Shown here piece by piece: positions 41,817 through 49,760 of a stretch of DNA of 64,000 bases (its first letter is position 1; the number at the start of each line of letters is the position of its first letter). This DNA is from a virus. The position numbers and the translations under genes were made by a program. The notes beneath the pieces were generated by a model. The model was not told the DNA's origin. It worked only from the letters and a program-made list of their open reading frames with translations, and did not search any database. The stretch spans positions 62,001-126,000 of the IMG/VR virus record IMGVR_UViG_3300020188_000808, one strand, 5' to 3'.

Positions 41817-44462
41817 TTATGCCGCTCCTCCTAATGCATCATTCATCTGTTTTCCACCTCTAGTTTGTTTTTTAAGTTCTTCTAACATAAGTGCGTTAGT
41901 ACTATTTAACGAAACTAGCATAGAAGCACTTTTATCTTGGCTTTCATTTGATACATTTAATACTTTGGTAAATGATGCTTTGGTTTCTGCGTCCATGTTT
42001 TTGTATTCTTCGTTATATTCGGCTATTTGTTTAATTAATTCTTTAATATTTTTGGTAACTTGTTTTAAATTGGCATCGTCCATAGCTTCAACATATGCCG
42101 CAATACCTTGTAATCCATCTCCAATATTTTTAAGTCCAGCGGCATCAACATCAGCAAAAGCCTCAAGTTTTTTAGCCATAACATCTAAATTGCCATCATT
42201 ACCAAAAAAGCTACTAAAGAATTTACCGGCGCTGTCTAAAAATCCGTTACCTGTAAATGCACTAACACCTTTTTGTAAAGATTGTAATGCTGGGCCTAGG
42301 TCGCTCATAGTTTTTGGATTAATTCCTTCAAACGATTTAACACCATCTGATAATCCTTCTAATGCTCCGTCACTAATAAACGATGCAACAAGTCCGCCTT
42401 TGGCAAGTCCCATCATATTATCAGTTAATGGCCCTAATGATTTACCAACATCAAGTAATTTCTTAGCATCCATGCCTTCAAACTTTTTAACGCCGTCTGC
42501 AAGTGTGCCTACTCCGCTAGTAATCGAATCTATCAATGCGGCAATTCCGTATCCAGCTACTCCAATTCCAGCAAACGCTAGACCAATTGCAAGTACACCT
42601 GGTACTGCTAGGTTAATTGGACCTGCTAGTGCGCCAATAGCCGCCGCAACGCCAAGTAATACAGCCGCGGCACCAATGCCGCCCCACATTAATGCTTTGC
42701 CCCACTCTTCAAATTTTGTAATTATTGGGCCTAATGATTCAAACATTGATCCCATAAGTGTTCCACCTGAGCCACCTGCATCGTCGCCTGCTTCGGCGCC
42801 TGGTGAGCCTGGTGATGCTTTAGTCTTAGGCTTACCTCCAAACAAAAATCTAATTGGATCAATTAAGTATTTTGTTACTAGTTCTCCAATACTAAGTTTG
42901 CCCCAATCATCTTTGAAATTTTGAAACATATTTCCAAGGTTGTCAATTAGTATTCCTAATCGATCTGTAAATCCTTGAATTGATGTTTGTACCTTGTCAC
43001 TCTCAAACCACGTTGTTAGTTTTGACATTGCTGATTGTACTTTAGTAAATACTCCAGAATCAAGTAACGCAACCATAATTTTACTACGTACTTTCTCTAT
43101 TGCACTATCAAAGTTTGTTAGTGTTTTATTTTTAGCTGTGGTTGCATCTAGTTGTTTCTGCTGTGCATCGCTTAGTTTACCACCTACTGTACCAGCTTTT
43201 GCTAAACTAAGTGCGGCGTCATATGCAGTTACACCCATTGCGGCATATGTACCTATATTTTCTTTTTCTTGTTTAACTAACGCCTGTGCTTGAGCTATTT
43301 GCTCGTTTGTTTGTGCGGCAAACTCATCGGCTGTTATTGATCCAGATCGTAATCCTCTAGCCATTTCAGCAAACTGTGGATTTGTACGCAACAAACCTTC
43401 TGTAAATGGAGTAAGAGCTACACCGTTAGTTGCAACTAATTCAGTCATTGCATCTTTCATTTCTGGACTCATATTTTTCATCATTGCCAAAGAATTTTGT
43501 AAATTCGTTTTGACTCCTTCATCCATATTTGAAATTAATGCCTGTAATCTTTTATCAGTTGCTTGTGATTGTAATTCTTCTGCGGCTTGCTTTCTTGTCA
43601 TACCTGTAACTTTAGCAAGTTGATCAAGTTGCATAATATAATTCTGTGTGCCTTTAGCTAACTGTCTGTCAGTCATTGTGCCTAAACGGCCTTGAACTTT
43701 TTGTAATTCAATATAGTCAGCTGTAAATTCAGTTACATCTTCCATTGTCATACCCAATGCTGAAAACTGTGCTTGTGATTGCTGTACATATTTTGAAATT
43801 TTAGAAAATCTATCAGCACCTGTAGTTGCACCGCCAAACGCTAGTGCTAACATTGATGAATTTTCTTGGATTGATCCAGCTAGTGTAGCCATACTTAATC
43901 CTGCTTCAGCGGCACGTCTTTGCATAGAGAATAAATCGTCTCCAAAATCAATACCACCATTTGACAGTGATCTGTACATGTCAATTTGATTGTCAAGGAC
44001 ATTTAACATAGTTTGTCCAAATTGTCCTAAAACACCACCAACTATTGGAAACTGACTTACTAGTCCTGTAACATGCTGTCCAAAATCACTAATTCTGTTG
44101 CCACCGGCTACTAATTCTTTTCCTAGCCCGCCTACCGCTGATATAGTGTTTCCAACACCACTTAATAATCCACCACTATACCTATCTAATGTTTTAGCAA
44201 AGTTTTTAGTTTTTTGGGTAAGACTAGTAGTAGCTTTGGTTTGTTTTTGGGTAGCTTCGGTACCTTCTTGTGTGGCTTTGTTGTCTTTTTGTGCTATTCC
44301 AATACCTTTGGTCTTAACAGCATTGGCCATTTTTTCAGTAGCTGACCCACCGCCAGTACTGCCTTTTTCCATTAGTTGGACTAGTCGTTGGAGAGTAGCT
44401 TCACTAGCCGCATTGCTAGTAACTCCGTCCATTTGACCGCCTCTGTATGTGATTTCTGCCAT
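41817..44462 (-). CDS. Tape-measure protein (gp29 counterpart)
   Basis: 881 residues. Long helical protein with a Gln/Lys/Thr-rich N-terminal coiled region, a central stretch (~180-480) of chaperone-like helices and a hydrophobic Gly/Ala-rich segment (~575-660, GGIGAAAVLLGVAAAIGALAGPINLAVPG), the usual membrane-active part of tape measures. The C-terminal half is repetitive (GMDAKKLLDVGKSLGPL; GINPKTMSDLGPALQSL; DVDAAGLKNIGDGLQGI). It sets tail length and may take part in DNA entry. Divergent from the gp26 gene, with about 75 nt between. gp29 identity is by composition and position, not by sequence. Confidence 0.75.
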   Translation of the reverse strand: MAEITYRGGQMDGVTSNAASEATLQRLVQLMEKGSTGGGSATEKMANAVKTKGIGIAQKDNKATQEGTEATQKQTKATTSLTQKTKNFAKTLDRYSGGLLSGVGNTISAVGGLGKELVAGGNRISDFGQHVTGLVSQFPIVGGVLGQFGQTMLNVLDNQIDMYRSLSNGGIDFGDDLFSMQRRAAEAGLSMATLAGSIQENSSMLALAFGGATTGADRFSKISKYVQQSQAQFSALGMTMEDVTEFTADYIELQKVQGRLGTMTDRQLAKGTQNYIMQLDQLAKVTGMTRKQAAEELQSQATDKRLQALISNMDEGVKTNLQNSLAMMKNMSPEMKDAMTELVATNGVALTPFTEGLLRTNPQFAEMARGLRSGSITADEFAAQTNEQIAQAQALVKQEKENIGTYAAMGVTAYDAALSLAKAGTVGGKLSDAQQKQLDATTAKNKTLTNFDSAIEKVRSKIMVALLDSGVFTKVQSAMSKLTTWFESDKVQTSIQGFTDRLGILIDNLGNMFQNFKDDWGKLSIGELVTKYLIDPIRFLFGGKPKTKASPGSPGAEAGDDAGGSGGTLMGSMFESLGPIITKFEEWGKALMWGGIGAAAVLLGVAAAIGALAGPINLAVPGVLAIGLAFAGIGVAGYGIAALIDSITSGVGTLADGVKKFEGMDAKKLLDVGKSLGPLTDNMMGLAKGGLVASFISDGALEGLSDGVKSFEGINPKTMSDLGPALQSLQKGVSAFTGNGFLDSAGKFFSSFFGNDGNLDVMAKKLEAFADVDAAGLKNIGDGLQGIAAYVEAMDDANLKQVTKNIKELIKQIAEYNEEYKNMDAETKASFTKVLNVSNESQDKSASMLVSLNSTNALMLEELKKQTRGGKQMNDALGGAA

Positions 44463-44490
44463 TTATTAAGTACCTATATAATGGAAGTTC

Positions 44491-44500
44491 ATAAATATAC
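44491..44500 (+). promoter_or_regulatory. Late promoter motif ATAAATATAC
   Basis: Plus-strand motif 38 nt before gp26, inside a TTCATA...TATGAA inverted repeat in the divergent gap to the tape-measure gene. Confidence 0.55.
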
Positions 44501-44538
44501 TATATGAACAACACTTATTATTTATCCGGAGAAAAACC

Positions 44539-45405
44539 ATGCCAGAAATAGAAAGAAGTGGAGCGAATCCACTACAAAAATATTTTAGGCAACCTAAAAT
44601 ATATATCAAATTACCCAGTGGTGGACAATTTTACCCTGAGGGAGCATTAGAACTAACAGAAAACGGTGAGTTGCCTGTTTATGCAATGACAGCAAGAGAT
44701 GAATTATCATTCAAAACTCCTGATGCATTACTTAACGGACAATCAACTGTTGATGTAATTCAAAGTTGCATTCCTAACATTAAGAATGCCTGGGCAATGC
44801 CTACTGTTGATATTGATACAGTACTGGTTGCTATTAGAATTGCTACCTACGGTGAAAAATTAGACCTAACAACTAGAGTTCCAAACACACAAGGGTTAGA
44901 AAGATCATTTGGTCTTGACCTAAGAATGGTGTTAGACAAATTTGCGGCTGTAGAGTTTAATGACACTATCACTATTGACGAGTTTACAATTAAATTGCGT
45001 CCTCAAACTTATAAAGAGTTTACTAGAGTTGCAACAAAAACATTTGAAGAACAACGTATTGCACAAGTAATCCAAGAAGACGATATGGATGAACAAAAGA
45101 AACTAGAAATCTTTAATACTGCATTTGAACGTTTAACTGCTATTACTATTGATATGGTTATTGATGGAGTAGTGTCTGTTCAAGTTGGTGACGATGTAGT
45201 AACTGATAGAAATCATATTGTTCAGTTTATTCAAAACGCAGATAAAAAGTTTTATGCTGGCGTTGTTGAAAATATGGAAACACAAAAAAATAAGTTTAGT
45301 TTAAAACCTATTGAAATTGAATCCACTGAAGAAGAAATTGCGGCAGGTGCTCCTAAAAAATGGGACATGCCTGTAACATTTGATCAATCAAATTTTTTCG
45401 CATAA
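44539..45405 (+). CDS. 26: Baseplate hub assembly protein gp26-like (0-frame product)
   Basis: 288 residues. Typical segments are NPLQKYFRQPKIYIKLPSGGQFYPEG, ELPVYAMTARDEL.FKTPDALLNG and IP.IKNAW.MP..D.D..L.AIRIATYGE. Also present is ITIDEFTIKLRPQTYKEF. This is the T4 gp26/gp51-type baseplate family. These proteins act in hub assembly, analogous to tail-assembly chaperones. Ribosome site GGAGA. The last codons, NFFA before the stop, lie on a slippery A-AAT-TTT-TTC run, and a coding frame continues in -1 for 76 codons (see 45399-45629). So a longer fusion product is likely. Confidence 0.9.
   Translation: MPEIERSGANPLQKYFRQPKIYIKLPSGGQFYPEGALELTENGELPVYAMTARDELSFKTPDALLNGQSTVDVIQSCIPNIKNAWAMPTVDIDTVLVAIRIATYGEKLDLTTRVPNTQGLERSFGLDLRMVLDKFAAVEFNDTITIDEFTIKLRPQTYKEFTRVATKTFEEQRIAQVIQEDDMDEQKKLEIFNTAFERLTAITIDMVIDGVVSVQVGDDVVTDRNHIVQFIQNADKKFYAGVVENMETQKNKFSLKPIEIESTEEEIAAGAPKKWDMPVTFDQSNFFA
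45390..45399 (+). promoter_or_regulatory. Putative -1 frameshift site A AAT TTT TTC
   Basis: In the gp26 frame this reads A-AAT-TTT-TTC, giving two overlapping X-XXY-YYZ heptamers (AAATTTT and TTTTTTC), one codon before the GCA-TAA end of gp26. Slippage by -1 enters the open frame 45399-45629. Confidence 0.6.
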
Positions 45406-45629
45406 GGATAGCTTCTCAGTCTCTGGAGGATATCCTAAAAGAAGTTGACAACTTAGAAAACGAGACCAAAAATTTCAAGATGGAACTATCTCGTATAGTT
45501 TGGTATATGAGAGGTAGCGTTAGTCTTGAGGAGATCTATCAGGTTGGTCCCGAAGATAGAGAAATATTTTCTAAACTTATTAAAGAGAATCTTGAAACTG
45601 CTAAGAAAACTGGTCAACCTTTTTGGTAG
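45399..45629 (+). CDS. -1 frame C-terminal extension of gp26 (frameshift product)
   Basis: 76 sense codons in the -1 frame relative to gp26, RIRIASQSLEDILKEVDNLENE ... MELSRIVWYMRGSVSLEEIYQVGPEDREIFSKLI ... TGQPFW, clearly protein-like. The first ATG in this frame is at 45480 with no ribosome site before it. A GGAGG at 45425-45429 is 50 nt too far upstream. The LSRIVWYMRG..S..E and PEDREI....IKENLE segments are ones I associate with short ORFs after gp26 in marine T4-like phages. Expression as a gp26 fusion by frameshift parallels lambda G/GT. A separate 49-aa protein from ATG 45480 is the alternative. Confidence 0.6.
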   Translation, partial: RIRIASQSLEDILKEVDNLENETKNFKMELSRIVWYMRGSVSLEEIYQVGPEDREIFSKLIKENLETAKKTGQPFW

Positions 45630-45635
45630 GATCTA

Positions 45636-47792
45636 TTACTTTGCTATTAACATTTGACGTACTTGTTTTTGTACGCCTGCTTTACTAATTCTATCTACTA
45701 GATCTGGTAAGTTAACTCCGCTACTCTGTTGTGCAGTTCCTCCACCTAAACTTTGTTTAACACTATCAACATTTACACCAGACTTTTTAATTTTTTGTGC
45801 TAGTGTTGCAACATTGCTTTGTGTTGGTGTAGCTTGTGCTGATCCTTGTTTAGCTTGTGCTTTAGCTTGTGCTGAAGCTGGAACTTTTGGTTTCTTTGCA
45901 TAATCTCCGCCTGTTGCTTTTGCTGGTTTATCTGGAGTACCTGTAGGATAACTTAGGGGAGTTTTGCCCGGAGTAGGTGAGCTAGATGGCTCTTGTTTGT
46001 CATTTTTAGTTGATGCTTGTGCTTGTGTAGCTGTAGCTTTATCACCGCTTGTTGACGCTGTATCTGCGTCTGTGGCACCATCTGTAGGTGCTTTAGTTAC
46101 TTCATCTGGACTAATTGGTGCTTGTGTTGATCCTGCAATACTGCTTATCTGATCATTAGTTAACCCTGCACCTGATAATATATTTACAATGCTACCAGAA
46201 TCAGTTGGTTCGCCCATCTTCTTCCAATCTTTATTAAGTTTGTTAGCAGTAACTTTATTACCTACATCTTTGGCACCTTGCTTAACTGCACCAACTGCAC
46301 TTTTAGCACCTTGAGCAACTGCACCTGCGGCTCTACTTGCAACTTTGCCTACACCACGTTTTAGTTTAGCACCAAGTGTGTTAGGATTGTTTAATGGTAG
46401 TTCACCTTGTGCAGGTTCTGCTTCTTGTAAGTATTCGTTAAATGCAGTTTCATAATCAATTGATTCTGCTTTGTCGCCTACTGCTCCAAAGTCTGAAAGT
46501 TTTTGACTCTTGTCAAAGTTTTTATCTACAGGTGTTGCATCACTTCCGCCTTTAAGATCTAATTCAAGTTGTTTCTTTTCTTCTGGATCAATTGGTTTGA
46601 CTTTGTGCATTTCTTTGTTGTTGTCGTCAACAGTTTGTAGAGCACCTTGTGCCGCCGCACCAATTGCGCCACCGGCGCCACTTAATGTTTCAATTGCTTT
46701 GTCAGCATTGTCAAGCACAGCAATAGCCGCATCCAGTTGATCACCTGTTAGTGCATCTTTAGGAATGTCTGCTATAGTTTTTGCAAGTGCAGTTAGGTCT
46801 GCGTTTGCTTGTTGTGTTGTTGACATAAATCCGTGCAACTTACCTGCCGCTTCGTAATATTCAGGACTAAAAACTTTTGCATTTGATGCCGCATCTGATA
46901 GTGCTTTATATTGTGCAACTTGATCAGCAGTCATAGTTAAATCATAATTGTAAAAGAAGCCGTTGATGTTACCAGACATTTTTAAATTACGTGCACCGTC
47001 AAGTACACCTGCATCAAAACCTGCATCTGCTACTGCACCATCTACTGCCGCAGTAAAGTTGGCTTTTTCAAAAGCATCCATCATAGCGTCTGCTTCTGCT
47101 TCACTGCCCGTTGCAATGTTATCGACCATATTATCAGTTAGCCCTTGAATTGCCAAACCAGCAAGAGCACCATATGCCGCTGTTTTAACTGACTTACCAA
47201 CTGCTGTTGAAAGTTTTTCACCTTGTAATAGATCTTTTGTTGAACGCAGTACTAAACCTGCGGCCGCACCACCTAATGGTCCGCCTGCAAAGGCCGCAAC
47301 AGTTGTTAAAATACCAACTGCTAATGAAGCCTTACCTGGATTTGCTTTTGCCCAATCACTGACAGCTTTTACACCTGCAACAATTTTACCGTCACTTGAT
47401 CCAATTTTCTTTTTAAGTTCTTCAAACTTTGCATCAGCATTTTTAATTGGGCCTGCGTTTTGTGCTAGTTTGCCCAGCTCATTAATCTTTGCATCAACTT
47501 TTTTAGCTAGGTCAACGGGTAATTTAGCCGCCGCTCCAACTGCTGAACCTGCTTTACCAAGTGCAGTTTTGTTATCTCCACTGGCCATTGCTGTTTCTTC
47601 AGCGCCTTTGAAGATTGCTTGTATTTGATCTGATGTTAATTCTGCTTCTGCTAGTTTTGCATAAGACTCAACTAGTGGCCAAAGCTCTAATTCAAAGCGT
47701 GTTAGATAATTTTGTTGTGCTTCGTTTAGATCTTGCCAACCCTCGTTTAAAATTGTTTGGGTTTTGCTTGTAATTACTTCGTTGAGTTTCAT
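45636..47792 (-). CDS. Large Ala-rich protein of unknown function
   Basis: 718 residues. N-terminus MKLNEVITSKTQTILNEGWQDLNE. The ~90-250 region is Ala/Gly-rich with hydrophobic helices (ASLAVGILTTVAAFAGGPLGGAAAGLVL). A helical middle follows, then a low-complexity Gln/Thr/Ala/Lys-rich linker (~530-660). It ends VKQSLGGGTAQQ..., LVDRISKAGVQKQVRQMLIAK. Membrane-interacting internal or tail protein is possible. Ejected internal proteins often look like this (inference). It faces the gp26 extension tail to tail with only 6 nt between. Confidence 0.6.
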   Translation of the reverse strand: MKLNEVITSKTQTILNEGWQDLNEAQQNYLTRFELELWPLVESYAKLAEAELTSDQIQAIFKGAEETAMASGDNKTALGKAGSAVGAAAKLPVDLAKKVDAKINELGKLAQNAGPIKNADAKFEELKKKIGSSDGKIVAGVKAVSDWAKANPGKASLAVGILTTVAAFAGGPLGGAAAGLVLRSTKDLLQGEKLSTAVGKSVKTAAYGALAGLAIQGLTDNMVDNIATGSEAEADAMMDAFEKANFTAAVDGAVADAGFDAGVLDGARNLKMSGNINGFFYNYDLTMTADQVAQYKALSDAASNAKVFSPEYYEAAGKLHGFMSTTQQANADLTALAKTIADIPKDALTGDQLDAAIAVLDNADKAIETLSGAGGAIGAAAQGALQTVDDNNKEMHKVKPIDPEEKKQLELDLKGGSDATPVDKNFDKSQKLSDFGAVGDKAESIDYETAFNEYLQEAEPAQGELPLNNPNTLGAKLKRGVGKVASRAAGAVAQGAKSAVGAVKQGAKDVGNKVTANKLNKDWKKMGEPTDSGSIVNILSGAGLTNDQISSIAGSTQAPISPDEVTKAPTDGATDADTASTSGDKATATQAQASTKNDKQEPSSSPTPGKTPLSYPTGTPDKPAKATGGDYAKKPKVPASAQAKAQAKQGSAQATPTQSNVATLAQKIKKSGVNVDSVKQSLGGGTAQQSSGVNLPDLVDRISKAGVQKQVRQMLIAK

Positions 47793-47802
47793 CAGTCAGT
47801 CC

Positions 47803-48318
47803 TTAGAGTAGTTTTGCTAATTCTGCTTTGTCCTGAGGACTAAGTGCATCAATTTCTTTTTGTAAATCTGCAGGAATTCCTCCTTGGGCACTTGCTGATC
47901 CAAATTTATCACCTAAACTAGCTGGACTACTTGCAGTTGCCGCTTGTCCTGCCGCACCTTTGAAAGAATCTTGTGCAATTCCTTGTAACAAATCGTCTAC
48001 TTGTTTAGGAGTCATTTGTCCTTGTACACCTTGCATACGCTTTGTTGGAAGTTTTTGTTTTTGTAAAAAGTCCATAACTTGATCTGCTGTTGGTTGTTTA
48101 GCATTACCACCAGTTTGACCCATATAGCCTCTATATTGTGTGAATATCTCTTTTGCTCTGGCGTTTTGATCTACTTTACCTGACATGCCAGCCGCTGTGC
48201 CTTTAGCGCCAACGGCGCCCGCTACTTTTGCGCCAGCTTTTCTTGCTAGGTTACCTAGGGCACTTCCGCCAGGAGCCTCAGAGACTGTTGTTTCTGTAAC
48301 TATTTGATTGATTTTCAT
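47803..48318 (-). CDS. Small Ala/Gly-rich protein sharing N-terminus with 45636-47792
   Basis: 171 residues. N-terminus MKINQIVTETTVSEAPGGS resembles MKLNEVITS of the following gene. A Gly/Ala-rich stretch with basic residues follows, then a folded part (IFTQYRGYMGQTGGNAKQPTADQVMDFLQKQKLPTKRMQGVQGQMTPKQVDDLLQGIAQDSF) and a C-terminal IDALSPQDKAELAKLL helix. Co-transcribed with 45636-47792. The shared start may be a head-targeting or cleavage signal (inference). Ribosome site AAGGAG, late motif 48338-48347. Confidence 0.6.
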   Translation of the reverse strand: MKINQIVTETTVSEAPGGSALGNLARKAGAKVAGAVGAKGTAAGMSGKVDQNARAKEIFTQYRGYMGQTGGNAKQPTADQVMDFLQKQKLPTKRMQGVQGQMTPKQVDDLLQGIAQDSFKGAAGQAATASSPASLGDKFGSASAQGGIPADLQKEIDALSPQDKAELAKLL

Positions 48319-48337
48319 AGCAAACTCCTTTGTATAA

Positions 48338-48347
48338 TATATTTATA
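48338..48347 (-). promoter_or_regulatory. Late promoter, exact TATAAATATA
   Basis: Minus-strand exact consensus 20 nt upstream of the 48318 start. Confidence 0.7.
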
Positions 48348-48369
48348 CTTAATTAGTTCTAAATCCTCA

Positions 48370-48377
48370 TTAAATAA
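48370..48377 (+). promoter_or_regulatory. Late-type motif TTAAATAA, 5 nt before ATG
   Basis: Plus strand; back to back with the leftward late promoter at 48338-48347. Confidence 0.45.
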
Positions 48378-48382
48378 ACAAT

Positions 48383-48565
48383 ATGGTTATACGTTATGTT
48401 ATATCGTCTAACGGCGAAGTAGTTGCAACACTTAATAGTATGGATGAAGCAACACAAGCCGTTGAGATGTTTAAACTTCAATCTCCTCATAATACATTCG
48501 AAATCGATACTATCAATGTTAGTCTTGTAAAGTCTGGTTTTGGAAGAGATCCTGATCTACACTAA
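48383..48565 (+). CDS. Small protein, 60 aa, apparently leaderless
   Basis: MVIRYVISSNGEVVATLNSMDEATQAVEMFKLQ ... INVSLVKSGFGRDPDLH. It has the composition of a folded alpha/beta protein (strand, strand, amphipathic helix, strand). No family recognised. No ribosome site; TTAAATAA ends 5 nt before the ATG. A terminator follows at 48648-48668. Confidence 0.65.
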   Translation: MVIRYVISSNGEVVATLNSMDEATQAVEMFKLQSPHNTFEIDTINVSLVKSGFGRDPDLH

Positions 48566-48569
48566 ATAA
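48562..48569 (+). promoter_or_regulatory. Late-type motif CTAAATAA, 5 nt before ATG
   Basis: It overlaps the stop codon of the 48383 gene and stands 5 nt before the 23-codon ORF at 48575. Confidence 0.4.
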
Positions 48570-48574
48570 TCCAC

Positions 48575-48646
48575 ATGTGTTCGCCTATATTTTACTTTGT
48601 GATTTTGACTATTGTGTTATTATGGATACTCTATAAACATAATTAG
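48575..48646 (+). CDS. Candidate 23-aa single-membrane-span peptide
   Basis: MCSPIFYFVILTIVLLWILYKHN: a continuous hydrophobic span with a short polar N-terminus and basic C-terminus. The spacing to a CTAAATAA motif matches that of other leaderless genes, and the stop lies 1 nt before the terminator stem. It could be a chance ORF in AT-rich DNA. Confidence 0.35.
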   Translation: MCSPIFYFVILTIVLLWILYKHN

Positions 48647-48647
48647 G

Positions 48648-48675
48648 AACAAGTACTGCGTACTTGTTGTTTTTC
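48648..48675 (+). terminator. Rho-independent terminator
   Basis: 9-bp perfect stem AACAAGTAC/GTACTTGTT, 3-nt loop, followed by GTTTTT on the plus strand. Confidence 0.8.
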
Positions 48676-49105
48676 GCTATCGCTCAAACACTTATATCTT
48701 TTAATCTTAATAAGGAATAATTATACTTAATAATAAGTGCGAAGCACTTTAGCATTATCTAGATAGTTGAGCCACAATTCGCCCGTTGCCGGACGAATTA
48801 AAAAAAATGACTACTCCTACATTATCTGAGTGAGCATCGCCACAATCTATTAAAGAAGATTGTAATATAATTACACGGAGGCGGCGTACCGCATACCCCC
48901 TACTTCAGCATTCGCATAATACGCGGAAAGCAGTTAATCCCTAATAGTCGAAATTACTTACTTTGTGGTTGTATCTTTTTCACAGAGCCACGATCTTTTA
49001 TACCTAAGTTAGTATTGTCCTTGCAACGCACTAGTCCACCGGTGTATTTCTCACAAGTTCAAAGTGAGTCGAGCTACCTCGACCAAACAATGTTGCTATG
49101 TTTGC
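48676..49105. other. Non-coding stretch with several hairpins
   Basis: No ORF of convincing length on either strand. Inverted repeats include AAGTGC/GCACTT near 48740, ATTCG(C/T)CCG/CGGACGAAT near 48778-48800 (fully paired on the minus strand with a G-U), ACAATCT/AGATTGT near 48850-48871, GCGG/CCGC near 48890 and GTCGAG/CTCGAC near 49067-49083. It may be a structured RNA downstream of the gp46 operon. No known class recognised. Confidence 0.4.
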
Positions 49106-49528
49106 CTATAATTTGCGTAATTCTTCTTTAAGAATCTTTGATCCGCCAACTCTAACATTAATGATTCCGTTGTAGTAATCATCTGTTTCAAGTACTCTGC
49201 GTTCAAACTGCTCTCGTGCCTCTAAGTAACTTGCTAAGCCTCTGCTTTTACAATAATATAATATTTCTCTGGTGAAATTTTTCTGGCCTAATTCTTCAAC
49301 GTCTCTTAATAAGTTATCACTGGAGCCCCAATAGTCTCTCCAATCTGATTCTTTAGTTCCACGTCTTTTGTTTTTTCTGCCTTTGAGCGGTGGCTTAGTT
49401 GTCTTAAACTTAGCTAATTTTTTGCCTATGTACTTACGATTGTTAGTTTTATTAGTGATTAAGTAAACAAATGCTTCGCAATCTGTTGGAAGTTCGTCTA
49501 TTTTTTTACTTTTGTAAGTCCACTGCAT
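49106..49528 (-). CDS. GIY-YIG-like endonuclease family protein
   Basis: 140 residues. FVYLITNKTNNRKYIGKK (20-37) contains the VYL...YIG pair that corresponds to the GIY-YIG core. W.DYWGSSDNLLRDVEELGQKNFTREILYYCKSRGLASYLEAREQF continues the pattern, with a probable catalytic Glu in the last part. Such proteins occur as free-standing nucleases in T4-like phages (homing or DNA-degrading). The lysine-rich KGRKNKRRGTKES loop could bind DNA. No ribosome site; located 28 nt after 49557-49760. Confidence 0.65.
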   Translation of the reverse strand: MQWTYKSKKIDELPTDCEAFVYLITNKTNNRKYIGKKLAKFKTTKPPLKGRKNKRRGTKESDWRDYWGSSDNLLRDVEELGQKNFTREILYYCKSRGLASYLEAREQFERRVLETDDYYNGIINVRVGGSKILKEELRKL

Positions 49529-49556
49529 GAACTTACTTACATTGTGTCTAGGGGTA

Positions 49557-49760
49557 TTACTCTTGATTGTGGTTCTTCTTGTTAGATGTAAAGTCGTCCA
49601 TGATTTCTACTCTGCGTGTAGAGCACAAACGACGAATTTCGCTTAACCACCTACGTGCTTCACGTTTAGTACGTTCGCTTTTGCGAATTTCAAACGCTTC
49701 ATTGGCTTTATAGTATTGCATATAAGCCTTAGTAAGTAAATCATGCGTATCGTCAGTCAT
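49557..49760 (-). CDS. Small conserved protein downstream of gp46
   Basis: 67 residues, mostly charged helix (LTKAYMQYYKANEAFEIRKSERTKREARRWLSEIRRLC). I recognise the AYM.Y...NE..E.R.S.RT...AR..L..IR pattern from marine T4-like phages next to gp46. Function unknown. Its start overlaps the gp46 stop (TAATG), so it is translationally coupled. Confidence 0.75.
   Translation of the reverse strand: MTDDTHDLLTKAYMQYYKANEAFEIRKSERTKREARRWLSEIRRLCSTRRVEIMDDFTSNKKNHNQE

Noticed and set aside
41965-42924. Plus-strand 319-aa ORF opposite the tape-measure gene
   Set aside because: Antisense to a long, compositionally typical tape measure; Pro/Ser/Ala bias without motifs.
48778-48800. Terminator reading of the ATTCG..CGAAT hairpin
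   Set aside because: The T-run lies on the upstream side of the hairpin when read on the minus strand, and A follows on the plus strand, so it fits a terminator in neither direction.
49050-49085. tRNA-like T-arm CTCAC..GTTCAAA..GTGAG
   Set aside because: The loop is nine nucleotides and no acceptor, D or anticodon stems fit around it.
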